Positions 1 to 6,769 of a stretch of DNA of 8,514 nt are shown in pieces (position 1 is the stretch's first letter; each line of letters starts with the position of its first letter). The position numbers were made by a program, and so were the translations under genes. Under the pieces are notes generated by a model that saw nothing but the letters and a program-made list of their open reading frames with translations, was not told the origin of the DNA and searched no databases. The stretch comes from WVXP01 sp964348095 (GTDB taxonomy: Bacteria; Desulfobacterota; BSN033; WVXP01). The stretch lies in NCBI GenBank assembly GCA_964348095.1, contig CAYGBK010000126.1, positions 1 through 8,514 on the forward strand, in the 5' to 3' direction.

Positions 1-140
1 AGTCTTTGATGGAGAGAAGAAATGCCATTGGGCAGGGACTGATTCCAGAGCTTTGAGGGACTTTCTGGGCTGATGAGGATAGGAAATGTCCGAAGAACAG
101 ATAAGAGTCCCCACCCATCTCCACCTTTGGTGACGGGGTT

Positions 141-1271
141 TCACTCTAGGACATGAATGTTCTTTCTCCGGCACATATCCTTCAGTATCTTGGGCCACAC
201 AGAGACACTGACCTCGCCGAGATGGGCCTTTCTGAGCAGGAGCATGTAAGTCCGGGACTGACCAATGCCACCACCGATGCTGAGGGGGAGTTCATTGTTC
301 ATGATTGCCTGGTGGTACGGCAGCGTGAGGAAATGGAGTTGGTTGGTAATCTCCAGCTGTTTCTTGAGCGTTTCGGTGTTCACCCGGACGCCCATCGATG
401 TCAACTCGTGGCGTCGCTTTGTCACCGGGTTCCAGACAAGAATATCCCCATTGAGGCCATGCATGGGTCTCCCGTCCCTGGACACCGTCTCGGTGACCCA
501 GTCATCGTAATCGGCCGCTCTCATTTCGTGCGGGTAGTTGTCCTCGAGTACCCAGCCGATCCCGTAGATAAAGATCGCCGGGTATTCCTTCAGGATCTCT
601 GTCTCCCGTTGCTTGCGCAGCAGGTCGGGATACCTCTCAAGGATCTCTTCGGCATGGAGGAATGTGAGGTTCTCTGGGAGGTTAGGATACCTATCTGTCT
701 TCAACTGAGGGAAGAGCGCTTGCACATGGGCCTCGGCCCCCTTGAGGACCGTCCAGATTTTCTCCACGACTTTCGTCAGAAACGCTAGGTTTCGCTGCTC
801 TTCCGTTATCACCAACTCCCAGTCCCACTGATCCACATAGGCGCTGTGATCATGGTCGAGGAAGTAATCCTTCCGCACCGCCCGCATGTCCGTGCACAGC
901 CCCTCTCCCACCTCCATCCCAAACTCCTTGAGGGCGAACCGCTTCCATTTGGTTGCCGCCTGTACGATCTGGGCGTCGATTGGGTTCTTGTCGTAATCGT
1001 TCGAAATATGGAACTGGATCGGGGTACGTGAGCCATCACGGTCAAGGTAGTCGTTCACGCCGCTCTCAACGTCAACAATCAGAGGAACCGTGACCATCAT
1101 CAGGTCGAGCTCCTTGCACAGATTCTCCTCCACATACTGTTTCACCGCGATGATGGCAATCTGGGTCTCCTTTGGGGTCAATAGAGAACCGTAATCCTGT
1201 GGCAGGATTTTCTCCAACTCTTCATAGTCGCCGATCCCTGGCCCGGCAAGGTCTGCGCTTTTGTCTGCCAT
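141..1271 (-). CDS. asnA: Aspartate--ammonia ligase (ammonia-dependent asparagine synthetase)
   Basis: AsnA makes asparagine from aspartate, ATP and ammonia in the cytoplasm, through an aspartyl-AMP intermediate on a catalytic fold like that of class II aspartyl-tRNA synthetases. The 376-residue product carries the family blocks in order: LTPKETQIAI (31-40), YVDQWDWE (145-152), ADYDDW (253-258), LNGDILVWNPV (273-283), SMGVRV (292-297) and the motif-3-like GGGIGQSR (333-340). E. coli AsnA is 330 residues. The surplus here is mainly an N-terminal extension of about 30 residues before LTPKETQ, and extended forms are known in other bacteria. The ATG is supported by AGGAGGA (1278-1284), 6 nt upstream. 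The gene follows the zinc-ribbon membrane protein on the same strand after about 100 nt, so cotranscription is possible. No Rho-independent terminator with a T-run follows it in bases 1-140. Confidence 0.97.
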   Translation of the reverse strand: MADKSADLAGPGIGDYEELEKILPQDYGSLLTPKETQIAIIAVKQYVEENLCKELDLMMVTVPLIVDVESGVNDYLDRDGSRTPIQFHISNDYDKNPIDAQIVQAATKWKRFALKEFGMEVGEGLCTDMRAVRKDYFLDHDHSAYVDQWDWELVITEEQRNLAFLTKVVEKIWTVLKGAEAHVQALFPQLKTDRYPNLPENLTFLHAEEILERYPDLLRKQRETEILKEYPAIFIYGIGWVLEDNYPHEMRAADYDDWVTETVSRDGRPMHGLNGDILVWNPVTKRRHELTSMGVRVNTETLKKQLEITNQLHFLTLPYHQAIMNNELPLSIGGGIGQSRTYMLLLRKAHLGEVSVSVWPKILKDMCRRKNIHVLE

Positions 1272-1298
1272 TTGACTTCCTCCTGACTCCTCCTACGG

Positions 1299-1329
1299 GT
1301 GAGATTTTCTTCTGGCTGGCCAGTCTCAC
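1299..1329 (-). other. Imperfect stem-loop in the asnA leader
   Basis: GTGAGA (1299-1304) pairs with TCTCAC (1324-1329), and an inner CTGG/CCAG helix lies inside with a bulge on one side. It sits just upstream of the asnA Shine-Dalgarno site, in the gap after the membrane-protein gene. There is no T-run on either strand, so it is not a convincing terminator. It could be a weak leader structure or chance. Confidence 0.2.
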
Positions 1330-1372
1330 TCGCCCGTTTCTCGATCTTCGATCGGCCCGCGAGCTCACAAAT

Positions 1373-1879
1373 CTAACCAAATGCTCCAAGGTCCCTGTCG
1401 CCATGGGTCACAAGGCCCTCTCGGGTCATAAGCTTTCGAATCTTCTCCTTATCCTCGTCCGCCGTATCCTCGGATTCTAGCAAGGACCTTAGGATGATTT
1501 CTATGTCATCCTTGTTCAAAACAGCTGCCATGGGAACTCTTTGACTGCAGTTCATGCATTCCAGGGTTCCCGTGTCACATAGAAACTTTAGGTCATCATA
1601 TTCTCTTCCGCATGCGGGACATCGGGGGGGCTTCCTCATCTGGGTATAAGCGACCACGGCCAGAAGTGTAACAAAAAGGAAGAAAATCCCCAGTAAATAG
1701 GGATAAGCCTCCACCAGTTCCCTTGCTATCGGTATCGTATAGATGAGAAACACGAGCAAGATGATGATAATTATTCCCAGGACGATGAAGACCAGGTCTC
1801 TACCCCCCAGTCTCTGTGTCATCGCTTTTTTCTGAGTCACCAAATAGTTTCTCAATGGCCTTTTCGAATTCAGTTTCAT
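1373..1879 (-). CDS. Small two-TM membrane protein with C-terminal zinc ribbon, function unknown
   Basis: I do not recognise a named family. The 168-residue product has a basic N-terminus, two hydrophobic segments (about 28-49, very rich in Ile, and 58-80), then a four-cysteine zinc ribbon: CPAC (87-90) and CMNC (108-111), 17 residues between the pairs. An acidic helical tail follows (about 122-152). This predicts an inner-membrane hairpin with a cytoplasmic metal-binding knuckle. The start is uncertain. The ATG at 1879 has a GGAG-like site very close to it. The ATG at 1822 (Met20) would give 149 residues, lacks a Shine-Dalgarno site, but would overlap the possible upstream 46-codon ORF by only 23 nt. 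The TM and zinc parts are the same either way. It lies upstream of asnA on the same strand; no functional link is evident. Confidence 0.75.
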   Translation of the reverse strand: MKLNSKRPLRNYLVTQKKAMTQRLGGRDLVFIVLGIIIIILLVFLIYTIPIARELVEAYPYLLGIFFLFVTLLAVVAYTQMRKPPRCPACGREYDDLKFLCDTGTLECMNCSQRVPMAAVLNKDDIEIILRSLLESEDTADEDKEKIRKLMTREGLVTHGDRDLGAFG

Positions 1880-1940
1880 CCCTCTCCAGAATTTCCTCCA
1901 GGCCTCGAGCAGACCAATTATCCAACCTGATCCGGGCCAT
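1800..1940 (-). CDS. Possible small acidic protein (46 aa), hypothetical
   Basis: A short frame runs from an ATG at 1940 to a TAG ending at 1800 and overlaps the 5' end of the zinc-ribbon membrane-protein gene in another frame. The product begins MARIRLDNWSARGLEEILER and continues as a charged, apparently amphipathic helix (residues 14-33) with an acidic tail ending in DDTETGG. In favour: the helix-like charge pattern, the short overlap with the alternative downstream start at 1822, and a candidate promoter at 1989-2016 about 40 nt upstream. Against: no clear Shine-Dalgarno site, short length, and purine-rich DNA can look helical in more than one frame. If real, it is the first gene of the asnA-side transcript. 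Confidence 0.3.
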   Translation of the reverse strand: MARIRLDNWSARGLEEILERDETEFEKAIEKLFGDSEKSDDTETGG

Positions 1941-1988
1941 CACCAGCAAGATTCTGCAAATAGCAGGGCCCGTCGTAACGCTTAGAGT

Positions 1989-2016
1989 ATCCTATCAGAC
2001 AAGGGGCGATTCTCAA
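1989..2016 (-). promoter_or_regulatory. Candidate sigma-70 promoter upstream of the zinc-ribbon gene and asnA
   Basis: On the minus strand TTGAGA (2016-2011, 5 of 6 to consensus) is followed after 16 nt by TAGGAT (1994-1989, 4 of 6). Transcription would start near 1982 and read the 46-codon ORF, the membrane protein and asnA. It lies within the roughly 225-nt gap after the MBL-fold gene. Supported by sequence match only. Confidence 0.35.
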
Positions 2017-2167
2017 AGCAAACTTGCCACACCCCTGGCGGGCGTGAGCACAGCCATTCGTGAAGCTGCGGGGCAGGTTCTCAATCCGGAGGTTTAGAAG
2101 AGCTTCTCGAGGCGCTGGGGCGATGAAAAAGCGTTAAAAACTCAAAAGAAATCTGGCTCAAAGTTTC

Positions 2168-2884
2168 TCAATGCCCGCCGGGCTCTGGGAGTGGTCCAAA
2201 TCTCTTGTTCCACTCTTCCCATGCCACGACGTAGTTGTACCCGCAAACCTGGTTGATGGTTCGCCCATCCAGTATCTTCCGTATCTTTTCACCCCCGGCG
2301 ATGGTCTCCGCCGCGGGACCATAGGGGTTAAAGATCATGCCGTCATCCTTGAGAAGAACGTAGTCACAGACCAGGAGTATGTCTTCGAAAATGTAGAAGC
2401 TGAAGCCCGGGGTATGGCCATCGATGTGGAAGGCCTCGATGCCATCCTCTTCGAAATTCTGATCGAAGGTAACATCGAAGGCGAAACCGCGGCACAGATC
2501 ATGGGCGGAGTCCAGTTTGTGAATCCTGACCTGGCAGGAAAAAAGATCTCGATACTGGTTGGAGGCACCGAGAAAATGGTGATGGGTGAACATGAGGACG
2601 TCCGCAGGTTCCAGGCTTTTGTCAAAGGATGACGGACAGTCTATCCAGAAAGCCTTTCCCTTGGTCTCAATGCGGTAAGCGGCGTGTTCAATGCCGAGAG
2701 CAGGAACGGAGTTGAGACGCGTGACCCTATCACTCACCGCCGTACCTTTAACCTGAAAATTCGCTGAGCATTCCTCCGAGGTGATGAATTTGTTCCTCGC
2801 GGCACCGCAGAAAGGACAGTGGCTCGGGCAGTAGCCGACCATATTATAGCCACAGACAGTGCACACATACTGTTCACCCTGCAT
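2168..2884 (-). CDS. Zinc-ribbon (rubredoxin-like) and metallo-beta-lactamase-fold protein
   Basis: The 238-residue protein has two parts. Residues 1-30 form a rubredoxin/rubrerythrin-like knuckle with Cys8, Cys11, Cys23 and Cys26 (CTVCGY and CPFCGA) that should bind Fe or Zn. Residues about 50-225 resemble an MBL-fold hydrolase: THHHFLGAS (100-108) sits where HxHxDH normally stands, GHTPG (156-160) supplies the motif-3 histidine, and LLVCDYV (170-176) supplies the bridging Asp174. The Asp and second His of HxHxDH are replaced by Leu and Gly, and no clear motif-5 histidine is seen. At most a single metal site (His101, His103, His157) looks intact. No signal peptide is present, so it should be cytoplasmic. 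A GGGGGAGG-type Shine-Dalgarno site stands directly before the ATG. The substrate is unknown; a redox or sensor role is possible because of the ribbon. It appears to be monocistronic. Confidence 0.85.
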   Translation of the reverse strand: MQGEQYVCTVCGYNMVGYCPSHCPFCGAARNKFITSEECSANFQVKGTAVSDRVTRLNSVPALGIEHAAYRIETKGKAFWIDCPSSFDKSLEPADVLMFTHHHFLGASNQYRDLFSCQVRIHKLDSAHDLCRGFAFDVTFDQNFEEDGIEAFHIDGHTPGFSFYIFEDILLVCDYVLLKDDGMIFNPYGPAAETIAGGEKIRKILDGRTINQVCGYNYVVAWEEWNKRFGPLPEPGGH

Positions 2885-2895
2885 AGCCTCCCCCT

Positions 2896-2907
2896 GATTC
2901 CGGAATC
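2896..2907. promoter_or_regulatory. 12-bp perfect palindrome near the MBL-fold gene start (possible operator)
   Basis: GATTCCGGAATC is identical on both strands and lies just upstream of the Shine-Dalgarno site of the MBL-fold gene. Its size and place fit a dimeric repressor site, but no regulator gene is in the window and no known box is matched. Confidence 0.25.
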
Positions 2908-2980
2908 CCCGAGAACAACTCTCATGTAATTAAGCACATGACAAAAGCACTGTCCACCCGATTCAGATTTCCAGGTCCAT

Positions 2981-3001
2981 TTCCCGAAAAGCACTCGGGA
3001 A
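2981..3001. repeat. 7-bp stem-loop downstream of ugpE
   Basis: TTCCCGA (2981-2987) and TCGGGAA (2995-3001) pair perfectly around a 7-nt loop. It is about 205 nt beyond the ugpE stop. Neither strand has a T-run after it, so a Rho-independent terminator is unlikely; it could protect an mRNA 3' end or be chance. Confidence 0.3.
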
Positions 3002-3206
3002 GATCCCCTGAGATTTCAATAAACACCATGGGCTGCTGGAGCATGCACTGTCTTTTTTTGTCAGACAAAGGAATCACCCCGCCGGAATCGCTTCACATAT
3101 TTCGCAAACCATATCGCCTGGTTGCTGGACCTGACGTCTCGAGGAAGTTTCTGGAGGTAATCGGTAGGAAAACGGATCCAGAGGGGGAAATTCTTCTGCC
3201 TCTCAC

Positions 3207-4034
3207 TCACTTTTCCCGCATAAACGCGAACCCCTTCAAAAAGCTCCTCTGCATCAAGAAAAATACAATCAGAGGGGGAATCATTGCGATCAACACGCCG
3301 GCCATAATAACACCCCAGTTGTTCATCGCTTCGGTGCTGATTAGCATTTTGATGCCGACCTGGACCACCTTCATGTGATCCGCGTTTATCACAATCAGAG
3401 GCCAGAGATATTGATTCCAGATATAAACAAATTCAATCACAGCGAACGCACCGATGGTGTTTTTGGATAGGGGTATCAGGATCTGAAACAAAAACCGTAT
3501 GGGACCACATCCATCGATCTTTGCCGCGTCGGTCAATTCATCTGGAATGGTCAGGAAATGTTGACGAAACAAAAAGGTTCCAGTGGCACTGGCCAGGAAG
3601 GGAACGATCAACCCCCAATAAGTGTCTACCCATTTGAGATCTGAGACAATCTCAAAGAGTGGGACAATGCGCACCGGAATGGGGAGCATCAGGGTAATAA
3701 GGATCAACAAGAACAATACCTGTCTGCCCTTGAATCTGAAGTGGGAAAAAGCAAATGCCGCCAGAACTGAAATAAAGAACTTCCCAAGACCGACCATGAT
3801 GGCGCAATAGGCGCTGTTGAACATCATACGCCCAAGGTTTACCTGCCCCCAGGCCTTCTGGTAGTTGCTATAATGAGACCCCGGATAGAGCCTGGGTGGA
3901 TAGCTGAAGACCTCTGTAGGGCTCTGGGTGCTAATAATAAATGCGAATATCACCGGCGCGCCCACGATCAGAATGGCAGCAATGAGAGCCAGGTGGCTGA
4001 AAACATGGTGTTTGTGAACGAGTGTCTTAATCAT
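3207..4034 (-). CDS. ugpE: ABC importer permease UgpE (glycerol-3-phosphate type)
   Basis: One of two inner-membrane permeases of a Ugp-type (CUT1 family) importer. The 275-residue length is near that of E. coli UgpE, and long stretches match it as remembered: LITLMLPIPVRIVP (112-125), FLASATGTFLFRQHFLTIPDEL (146-167), IWNQYLWPLIVI (205-216) and MQRSFLKGF (261-269). Six hydrophobic segments are evident, the first at about 13-35. The EAA loop that docks on the ATPase is at about 166-189 (ELTDAAKIDG followed by ILIPLS). The ATG at 4034 has only a weak GAG-type ribosome site. The gene follows ugpA after about 100 nt. No ugpC ATPase gene follows; the next gene downstream is the MBL-fold protein. 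The solute is probably glycerol-3-phosphate or a glycerophosphodiester, though CUT1 members also move sugars. Confidence 0.93.
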   Translation of the reverse strand: MIKTLVHKHHVFSHLALIAAILIVGAPVIFAFIISTQSPTEVFSYPPRLYPGSHYSNYQKAWGQVNLGRMMFNSAYCAIMVGLGKFFISVLAAFAFSHFRFKGRQVLFLLILITLMLPIPVRIVPLFEIVSDLKWVDTYWGLIVPFLASATGTFLFRQHFLTIPDELTDAAKIDGCGPIRFLFQILIPLSKNTIGAFAVIEFVYIWNQYLWPLIVINADHMKVVQVGIKMLISTEAMNNWGVIMAGVLIAMIPPLIVFFLMQRSFLKGFAFMREK

Positions 4035-4134
4035 GAGATCTCAACGTCGTCTTTTGGGCTCCATAAAACATATCAGTCCCTGGTGATCCGGTCCCCGAAC
4101 TCCACAGAAAAGCGACGGCCATGTGCTTCCCTGT

Positions 4135-5022
4135 TTATTGATAGTGAACCCCCCTGCCTGAGGTTCCGAACTGCAGAAGCGTTAAAACCACCACCAGGCT
4201 AAATAGAATCATGGACTCAGCCGCTGCGAGCCCCGCGTTATGATTGATAAATGCCTCCTTGTACAGGTCATAGATTAAGATGTTGGTGGCGTTGGCCGGC
4301 CCCCCCTCGGTCATGATGTGAATCAACCCAAATGAGCCAAAGTAAGAGTAAATCAGGTTCATGACGAGCAAAAAGAATGTTATCGGAGAAAGCAGTGGGA
4401 AGGTTATCTTCCAGAAGATCTGGAATCGATTGGCACCGTCTATCTGTGCCGCTTCACGAACATCGTCAGGGATGTTCTGAAGGCCCGCCAGAAACAAAAT
4501 GATATTGTATCCCAGGTTTTTCCAGGTAGCTGCTGCTGTGACCACAACAAGAGCCAGAGAACCGGTCGTGAGCCATTTGGGTTTCACCTGGAAGAGAATT
4601 AAGAAGAAGTAATTCAAATACCCGGCAGCTGAGTCAAACAGAAACACCCAGAGGGCACCCGCGATAGCTGGGGAGAGGGCATAGGGCCAGATTAAGGCTG
4701 CTCTGTAAAAATTGATGCCGCGGATCTTTCGGTTGATCATCACAGCTAGGGCCAGGGAAATGGCGAGTCCGAAGATAACGACAGAGAAGGAAAAAACAAA
4801 ACTGATCTTGAAGCTATAAAGATAATCCGCTGACGTAAACAGATCGATGAAATTCCCAAACTTGACGAAAAGCTTTCTAATTCCAAAAGGCCCCAACCGA
4901 TAGAGACTTAGTCGAAATGTCTCGTAGGTGGGATAGAACAAAAAGTAACCGATAATGATGAAAGAAGGGGCAAGCAGAAAGTAAGGAAGGATCTTATTAT
5001 TAAAGGTAGCCTTTGCTTCCAT
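4135..5022 (-). CDS. ugpA: ABC importer permease UgpA (glycerol-3-phosphate type)
   Basis: The partner permease of UgpE. At 295 residues it equals the length I recall for E. coli UgpA and shares its layout: LPYFLLAPSFIII (12-24), FYRAALIWPYALSPAIAGALW (105-125), an NIILFLAGLQNIP block (173-185), the EAA loop REAAQIDGANRFQIFWKITFPL (189-210), FFLLVMNLIYSYFGSFG (216-232), TEGGPANATNILIYDLYKEAF (238-258) and a conserved VHYQ C-terminus. Six transmembrane segments are predicted. The ATG at 5022 has a strong site, GGAGGT, 5 nt upstream. It is separated from ugpB by 130 nt that contain a long stem-loop, which may make permease expression lower than that of the binding protein. Confidence 0.94.
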   Translation of the reverse strand: MEAKATFNNKILPYFLLAPSFIIIGYFLFYPTYETFRLSLYRLGPFGIRKLFVKFGNFIDLFTSADYLYSFKISFVFSFSVVIFGLAISLALAVMINRKIRGINFYRAALIWPYALSPAIAGALWVFLFDSAAGYLNYFFLILFQVKPKWLTTGSLALVVVTAAATWKNLGYNIILFLAGLQNIPDDVREAAQIDGANRFQIFWKITFPLLSPITFFLLVMNLIYSYFGSFGLIHIMTEGGPANATNILIYDLYKEAFINHNAGLAAAESMILFSLVVVLTLLQFGTSGRGVHYQ

Positions 5023-5058
5023 TCTTTACCTCCCGCCCAAAATTTGCAAAGGAAAAGC

Positions 5059-5106
5059 CGGAAGGTCGAAAATCGCAAAGAGATACAAACGATTTTCGAC
5101 TTTCCG
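5059..5106 (-). repeat. Intercistronic inverted repeat between ugpB and ugpA (17-bp arms)
   Basis: CGGAAGGTCGAAAATCG (5059-5075) is complementary to CGATTTTCGACTTTCCG (5090-5106) at 16 of 17 positions, around a 14-nt loop. No T-run follows on the minus strand, so it resembles an mRNA-stabilising or attenuating element rather than a full terminator. By analogy with REP sequences in malE-malF of E. coli, it may raise ugpB mRNA over ugpAE. It might also be one copy of a dispersed genomic repeat; the window shows only one. Confidence 0.7.
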
Positions 5107-5152
5107 ACTTCCACCTGCGGGAGTTCTAATCCCGATTGATCAAGAACCCACC

Positions 5153-6478
5153 CTATTGAAACAGGGAATTGTACTTCTCCAACTCATTATTGGTCTTTTG
5201 GGCAGCCTCTTTCAGGGCTTCTTCTGGCGTCGCCTTCCCTTCGTACACCTTTTCGATACCCGTTTGGACCGCGTCTCTGAGTTGAGGGAAAACCCCAATC
5301 AGGGCCCCTTGTGTGGCCAGAGAGGTTTTGGTTTCCAGTAATTGATCAAATGCAACCTTGTAGTTGGGAAAACTCTTGAACCAACCTTCTTCTTCCAGCA
5401 ATTTCATAGCCCCTTTGCGGATGGGAAAATACCCGGTACCTTTATGCCAGGTCACCTGTTGTCTTGGCATGCTCATCCATTTCAGGAATTCCCACGCAGC
5501 TTTCAATTCCTCTTCCGGGTGGTCCTTCGTTAGCCAGAGGGTGCCACCACCGATAATCACTCCCTGACGAGGAACCGCCTCTGGCTTCGGGAAAAAACCG
5601 GTTCCCAAATCCCATCCTTTGTCGTTGAAGGCGTTGGTCATCTGCGTCACGTCTGAGGTCGATGAAATCATCATGGTAGCCTGTCCGCTTATGAACGCCT
5701 TGCGGTGGTTGCTCCACCCTCTGCCGGCATTCAAATAGATCTTGTCTTTTTCCAGATCGGTCCACCACTTGACGATGTTAACGCCCGCCTCCTGATCGAA
5801 GAGAACCTTACCCGCACGACCCTTCCGACCGTTCCCCTGATCCGCCAGCAAGGCATTCTGGACAGCATGCCATTGCTCAAAGTACCAGCTGTGTAAATTC
5901 CAGGTGATACCTGCCTCAGCAGCGCCGCTGTCCATGATTTTCTTCCCCATTTCGCGCACTTGATTCCAGGTATCAGGCGGCTTGTTGGGATCTAGACCAG
6001 CTTTTTTGAAGAGTGTTCTGTTGTAAAAGAGGATCGGGGTTGAGGAGTTAAAGGGCATAGAATAGAGTTTTCCGTCGATCGTGTAGTATGACATCACAGC
6101 CTCTACATAATCTCCCCAGTCAACTTCCCCTGGTTTAGCCAGGTCACCGATAGGGACAATCATACCGCCGTCGATCATTCCACGGGTTCCCACTTCGTAC
6201 AATTGAAAAACGTGCGGCGGATCTCCGGCTTTAACAGCCGCGACGGTTTTATTCAGGGTCTCGTTGTAGGTGCCCACATATTGGGCTTCTACCGTGATTC
6301 CCTCATGGGTCTTGTTAAAATCTTCTGCCATGCCTTTAAGCAATTCTATCCGCACACCCCCCATGGCATGCCAAAACTTAATTGTCACGTCAGCCTGAGC
6401 AGAGGTTGCCGCCAAGAAAACAAAAAAGGACAGGATAAATGACACGATCACGTGCCGATAACCTACTTTTCTAAACAT
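5153..6478 (-). CDS. ugpB: Periplasmic glycerol-3-phosphate-type binding protein UgpB
   Basis: The extracytoplasmic solute-binding protein of the importer. From the ATG at 6478 it is 441 residues: a signal peptide with a hydrophobic core (about 10-24) and AQA before Asp30, then the mature protein. Matches to UgpB as remembered include IKFWHAMGG (33-41), VFQLYEVGT (90-98), LYSMPFNSSTPILFYNRTLF (138-157, with Ser145/Ser146), KKAGLDPNKPPDTW (158-171), IIGGGTLW (308-315), WHKGTGYFPIRKGA (344-357) and VFPQLRDAV (396-404). The start is fixed by AAGGAGG (6485-6491), 6 nt before this ATG; an upstream in-frame codon at 6520 has no such site and would spoil the signal peptide. E. coli UgpB has two Trp in its binding loop; here the comparable loop reads NLHSWYFEQW, so ligand specificity may differ. 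First gene of ugpB-ugpA-ugpE. Confidence 0.95.
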   Translation of the reverse strand: MFRKVGYRHVIVSFILSFFVFLAATSAQADVTIKFWHAMGGVRIELLKGMAEDFNKTHEGITVEAQYVGTYNETLNKTVAAVKAGDPPHVFQLYEVGTRGMIDGGMIVPIGDLAKPGEVDWGDYVEAVMSYYTIDGKLYSMPFNSSTPILFYNRTLFKKAGLDPNKPPDTWNQVREMGKKIMDSGAAEAGITWNLHSWYFEQWHAVQNALLADQGNGRKGRAGKVLFDQEAGVNIVKWWTDLEKDKIYLNAGRGWSNHRKAFISGQATMMISSTSDVTQMTNAFNDKGWDLGTGFFPKPEAVPRQGVIIGGGTLWLTKDHPEEELKAAWEFLKWMSMPRQQVTWHKGTGYFPIRKGAMKLLEEEGWFKSFPNYKVAFDQLLETKTSLATQGALIGVFPQLRDAVQTGIEKVYEGKATPEEALKEAAQKTNNELEKYNSLFQ

Positions 6479-6484
6479 AGCCCA

Positions 6485-6491
6485 CCTCCTT
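6485..6491 (-). promoter_or_regulatory. Shine-Dalgarno site that sets the ugpB start
   Basis: AAGGAGG on the minus strand, 6 nt before the ATG at 6478. This is the best ribosome site near the 5' end and selects a start 14 codons inside the longest open frame, leaving a clean signal peptide. Confidence 0.85.
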
Positions 6492-6526
6492 ATGAGTTGA
6501 GGGTTAACAAGACGACGCACACAAGA

Positions 6527-6563
6527 CCGGGGGTAAGAGTCTTAGCTGTGGGACCTGCCCCGG
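6527..6563 (-). other. Stem-loop in the ugpB leader
   Basis: CCGGGG (6527-6532) pairs with CCCCGG (6558-6563), with a small inner TAAG/CTTA hairpin. It lies about 35 nt above the ugpB Shine-Dalgarno site. No known riboswitch class is recognised. Confidence 0.25.
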
Positions 6564-6623
6564 AGCTTCACAAGGGCAAATGCCATTTCTGGTGAGTGAT
6601 ATGGAGCCCCCCTTCCGGCAGCC

Positions 6624-6653
6624 AAAGTAGCAAAGAGTGGGCTGCTCTGTCAA
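6624..6653 (-). promoter_or_regulatory. Candidate ugpBAE promoter
   Basis: On the minus strand a perfect TTGACA (6653-6648) is followed after 18 nt by TACTTT (6629-6624), a poor -10 with 3 of 6 matches. Transcription would begin near 6617 and give a leader of about 140 nt. The weak -10 suggests that an activator may be needed. No Pho-box-like repeat was recognised. Confidence 0.35.
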
Positions 6654-6726
6654 GGAAAAAACGTCGGCCACCACCCAATTGCCGGTCCGTTGCCGGCTCT
6701 TAAATGTTCGAGTGATAATTCAGGAC

Positions 6727-6769
6727 CGGATCCCAGGCTCATCCTGTCAATACCCAGGTGCTGGATCCG
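6727..6769. repeat. Bulged inverted repeat downstream of cueP
   Basis: CGGATCCCAG (6727-6736) and CTGGATCCG (6761-6769) pair over 9 bp with one bulged C and a 24-nt loop. It lies 53 nt past the cueP stop on the transcribed strand. Without a T-run it is at best an mRNA-end structure. Confidence 0.3.

Larger units (their letters stand above)
2885..3206. other. Intergenic region with dyads, between ugpE and the MBL-fold gene
   Basis: No convincing gene lies in these 322 bases; a plus-strand frame crossing them runs on antisense into ugpE and shows no recognisable family. The stretch holds three dyads: a perfect 12-bp palindrome GATTCCGGAATC (2896-2907) 11 nt before the MBL-fold start; CATGT/ACATG (2923-2927, 2936-2940) around an AT-rich core; and a 7-bp stem-loop, TTCCCGA (2981-2987) with TCGGGAA (2995-3001). 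Promoter for the MBL-fold gene: the best match is TGGACA (2956-2951), 18 nt, TAATTA (2932-2927), but its -10 element is poor. No T-tailed terminator for the ugp operon was found. Confidence 0.4.

Noticed and set aside
105..147. Hairpin at the end of asnA as a terminator
   Set aside because: AGAGTCCCC and GGGG...ACTCT pair only with an internal bulge and there is no T-run on the minus strand.
153..788. 211-codon plus-strand ORF antisense to asnA
   Set aside because: Antisense shadow of a strongly conserved gene; there are no family motifs in this frame.
2938..3378. 146-codon plus-strand ORF across the ugpE 3' end
   Set aside because: Half of it is antisense to ugpE, it has no ribosome site, and no protein-like motif is seen.
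6479..6520. ugpB start at 6520 giving 455 residues
   Set aside because: AAGGAGG precedes the ATG at 6478, and the signal peptide begins there.
6745..6750. TTGACA on the minus strand between cueP and ugpB as a promoter
   Set aside because: No acceptable -10 element lies 16-19 nt downstream; the copy at 6648-6653 is nearer to ugpB and has a partial -10.
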